DNA from: Vespa crabro
Taxonomy: Eukaryota > Arthropoda > Insecta > Hymenoptera > Vespidae
DNA length: 64,000 bases
Assembly: GCF_910589235.1 (NCBI RefSeq)
Contig: NC_060963.1
Span: forward strand, 8,569,501-8,633,500
Reading direction: 5' to 3'
A program made the position numbers and the translations under genes. Positions within the stretch are counted from its first letter, which is position 1; every line of letters starts with the position of its first letter. Shown piece after piece: positions 62,280 through 64,000 of this stretch. The notes below the pieces were generated by a model, which made no database searches, was not told where the DNA came from, and saw nothing but the letters and a program-made list of their open reading frames with translations.

Positions 62280-64000
62280 CATTTATTTTTAATTTAGTTG
62301 TATGAAAAGTATTAATATCATTATATTTAATTATGACAGTAACAATTTTTTAATATACATATAACTATTGGTATTCTTGTTTTCTATATTTAAATATATC
62401 GAAGAATTGTGTAAGTAACCAAAGACAAAAACAGTAAAAATCACGATATGTGATTGGTACAATAATGATATTCCTTATAGAAATATTGAAACAAAGACTG
62501 ATTTTAAAGATTGTTGAATATGGATTTATTACTTAACTACCGGCTTTACCGAATACAAAATACAGACTTAAGATTTAATCGCAGATTTATCGGCTAATTA
62601 GTATCGGTTTTACAAAACGATAAATTTCAGATTTTTTTTGACAGATTCCTTTTGACTTCTCTCTCTTCAGACGCACTCACCTACGAAGCTTGCCGAGGAT
62701 AAATGGTTTGCTTCATATTAGATAATAATATTACTTTATTAGGAGGTGAGGTCCAGCTGACGTAAGATTCGAAGAATTTGTCGAAATGCATTTTTATAAA
62801 TAATGATAATGGAGATTTTCTAAATTGTTTATGTTAGAAATAATAGGTAAATGCAAAAATGGTCTAAGGTTCCAAAGTGTTGACAACGGTGCGATAGGAT
62901 AATGAGAATTTGGTTAGAAAATGCTGAAAGACATCAGTTTAATTTCTATTCTAAGTCGATCCTTAAGTTATGCATTCCTAACTATCAGCGAGAAAAACAT
63001 TAATTAAGAAGAAAAAGGATAAATGTACCCAGAAGTTATGAATAAATATTTTTTAATAACCATCATTGTTGCAGGTTTTAATATTATCAGTTCAAGATAT
63101 TGTACTATAACTAAAATACTTTTCTGAATTGGAAATTTATGACTGTCGATTTCCACGCTCTTTTCACTAACAAATTACGTTCTGTTATCTTCCCCACTTA
63201 TTGACACTCTCTACAATATTTGATCATCTTTTTGCATCTTTATCAAGGTTATCCCATCATACTTTACTCTGTAATCTTTATTCCATAGCAACAATTTGTG
63301 AATGTCTCTCATTTGCTAACTTTAAAACTTTCCTTTGTAATTATTACTTATGTCCTCTTTAAAATTGTTTTTATGAATGTACAATTCTGAATATGCCAAA
63401 TTCAGAATTTTTTAAAGAGTCTCCTTTACCGATTCAAGCGCTTTTCTTACCTCTGTTAATGTTTTATTTATCTCCCATTCTCTTTTTAACTTCTCTTTCG
63501 TCATTGCACACAAAGTAGTGTCTTATATTAATCCCACAATATAACTATCATTACCATAAATCTAATCTTTAATTCTATTTTTTGCGCTTAATTAGCAATA
63601 ACCAATAATGTTCGATTTTCCATTTTCATATACTACTTTATATTTATAAAAGCTTGTAAATATAAAACTTTCATGCATTTGGCATCGATATTCATTATTA
63701 GAACCGGCAGGTAATATTGTTAATAAATGATTTGTTTGTAACTTCAATTTACTTCTGGAACTTAATAAGATATTGCATACCATCTTATTGTCAGCTCTCA
63801 ACAAGATTCTCAATTCCCTATTAAAAACCAATTTATTGCTATCTTTTTATTTAATGAAACTTATTTCAAACAGCTTCTGAAGTAAATTTTGTTGGCAACT
63901 AATTTTTTTGAAAATAAAACTTAATAGGGCAAAATTGTATCTTAAAATTTTAATTTTCCTATATTTCATGTTGAATCAGCACATTCATAATAATACGATC
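62280..64000. other. AT-rich stretch to the window end
   Basis: Apart from copy B of the dispersed repeat (63705-63995) nothing is recognised. Confidence 0.5.
63705..63995 (-). repeat. Copy B of a dispersed repeat with a coding-like frame
   Basis: Partner of 56890-57170, same orientation. The - strand frame at 63831-63592 lies partly in it and is open for 79 codons; upstream the same frame continues with a single TAA to about 63965. The shared peptide core with copy A suggests a mobile-element protein. It may continue past the window. Confidence 0.6.

Overview
The window is eukaryotic, AT-rich and almost gene-free, from an insect. The one gene I can name with confidence is a single-exon-coding homologue of earmuff/Fezf at 23104-24318 on the + strand: an Eh1 repressor motif followed by six C2H2 zinc fingers in the order and with the linkers typical of that family. 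Long gene-poor flanks, abundant (CT)n/(GA)n and (TA)n microsatellites, and several cut-and-paste transposon relics fit a hymenopteran genome, perhaps an aculeate wasp or bee. That placement is inference from general character, not a measured match.

Layout. Bases 1-22856 are noncoding flank upstream of earmuff, with many CT tracts, two TA-flanked miniature inverted-repeat elements (3600-3725 with perfect 22-bp ends; 9296-9373, only 78 bp) and diverged local duplications. Bases 22857-25375 hold the earmuff unit: a long CT tract, a possible core promoter, the CDS, and a probable 3' UTR with two tightly spaced Pumilio-type sites and two AATAAA signals. Bases 25376-46979 are again noncoding, with a 210-bp GA tract, a nested TTA/TTGTTA array, another ~140-bp tandem duplication and a third possible miniature element (44061-44286).

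Near 47.0 kb the texture changes. From there to 64000 the DNA is visibly more AT-rich, CT tracts nearly vanish (one at 53398-53625), and decayed mobile or foreign sequence accumulates: two TTAA-flanked piggyBac-like elements (48476-48652 and 61603-62057) with similar ends, a Gypsy-type gag-protease relic on the - strand (53656-54963) whose zinc knuckles and protease active site are mutated, a dispersed repeat pair (56890-57170 and 63705-63995) that preserves a common reading frame, and an unidentified decayed gene (57784-58906, +) readable across shifting frames.

No tRNA, rRNA, CRISPR array or intact transposase gene was seen. Most open reading frames over 60 codons are translated microsatellites, antisense shadows of the zinc fingers, or chance frames. 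The earmuff flanks are plausibly its regulatory domain, but that is inference. I did not find a convincing new molecular system; the strongest candidates for a second look are the unidentified decayed gene and the miniature transposon families.
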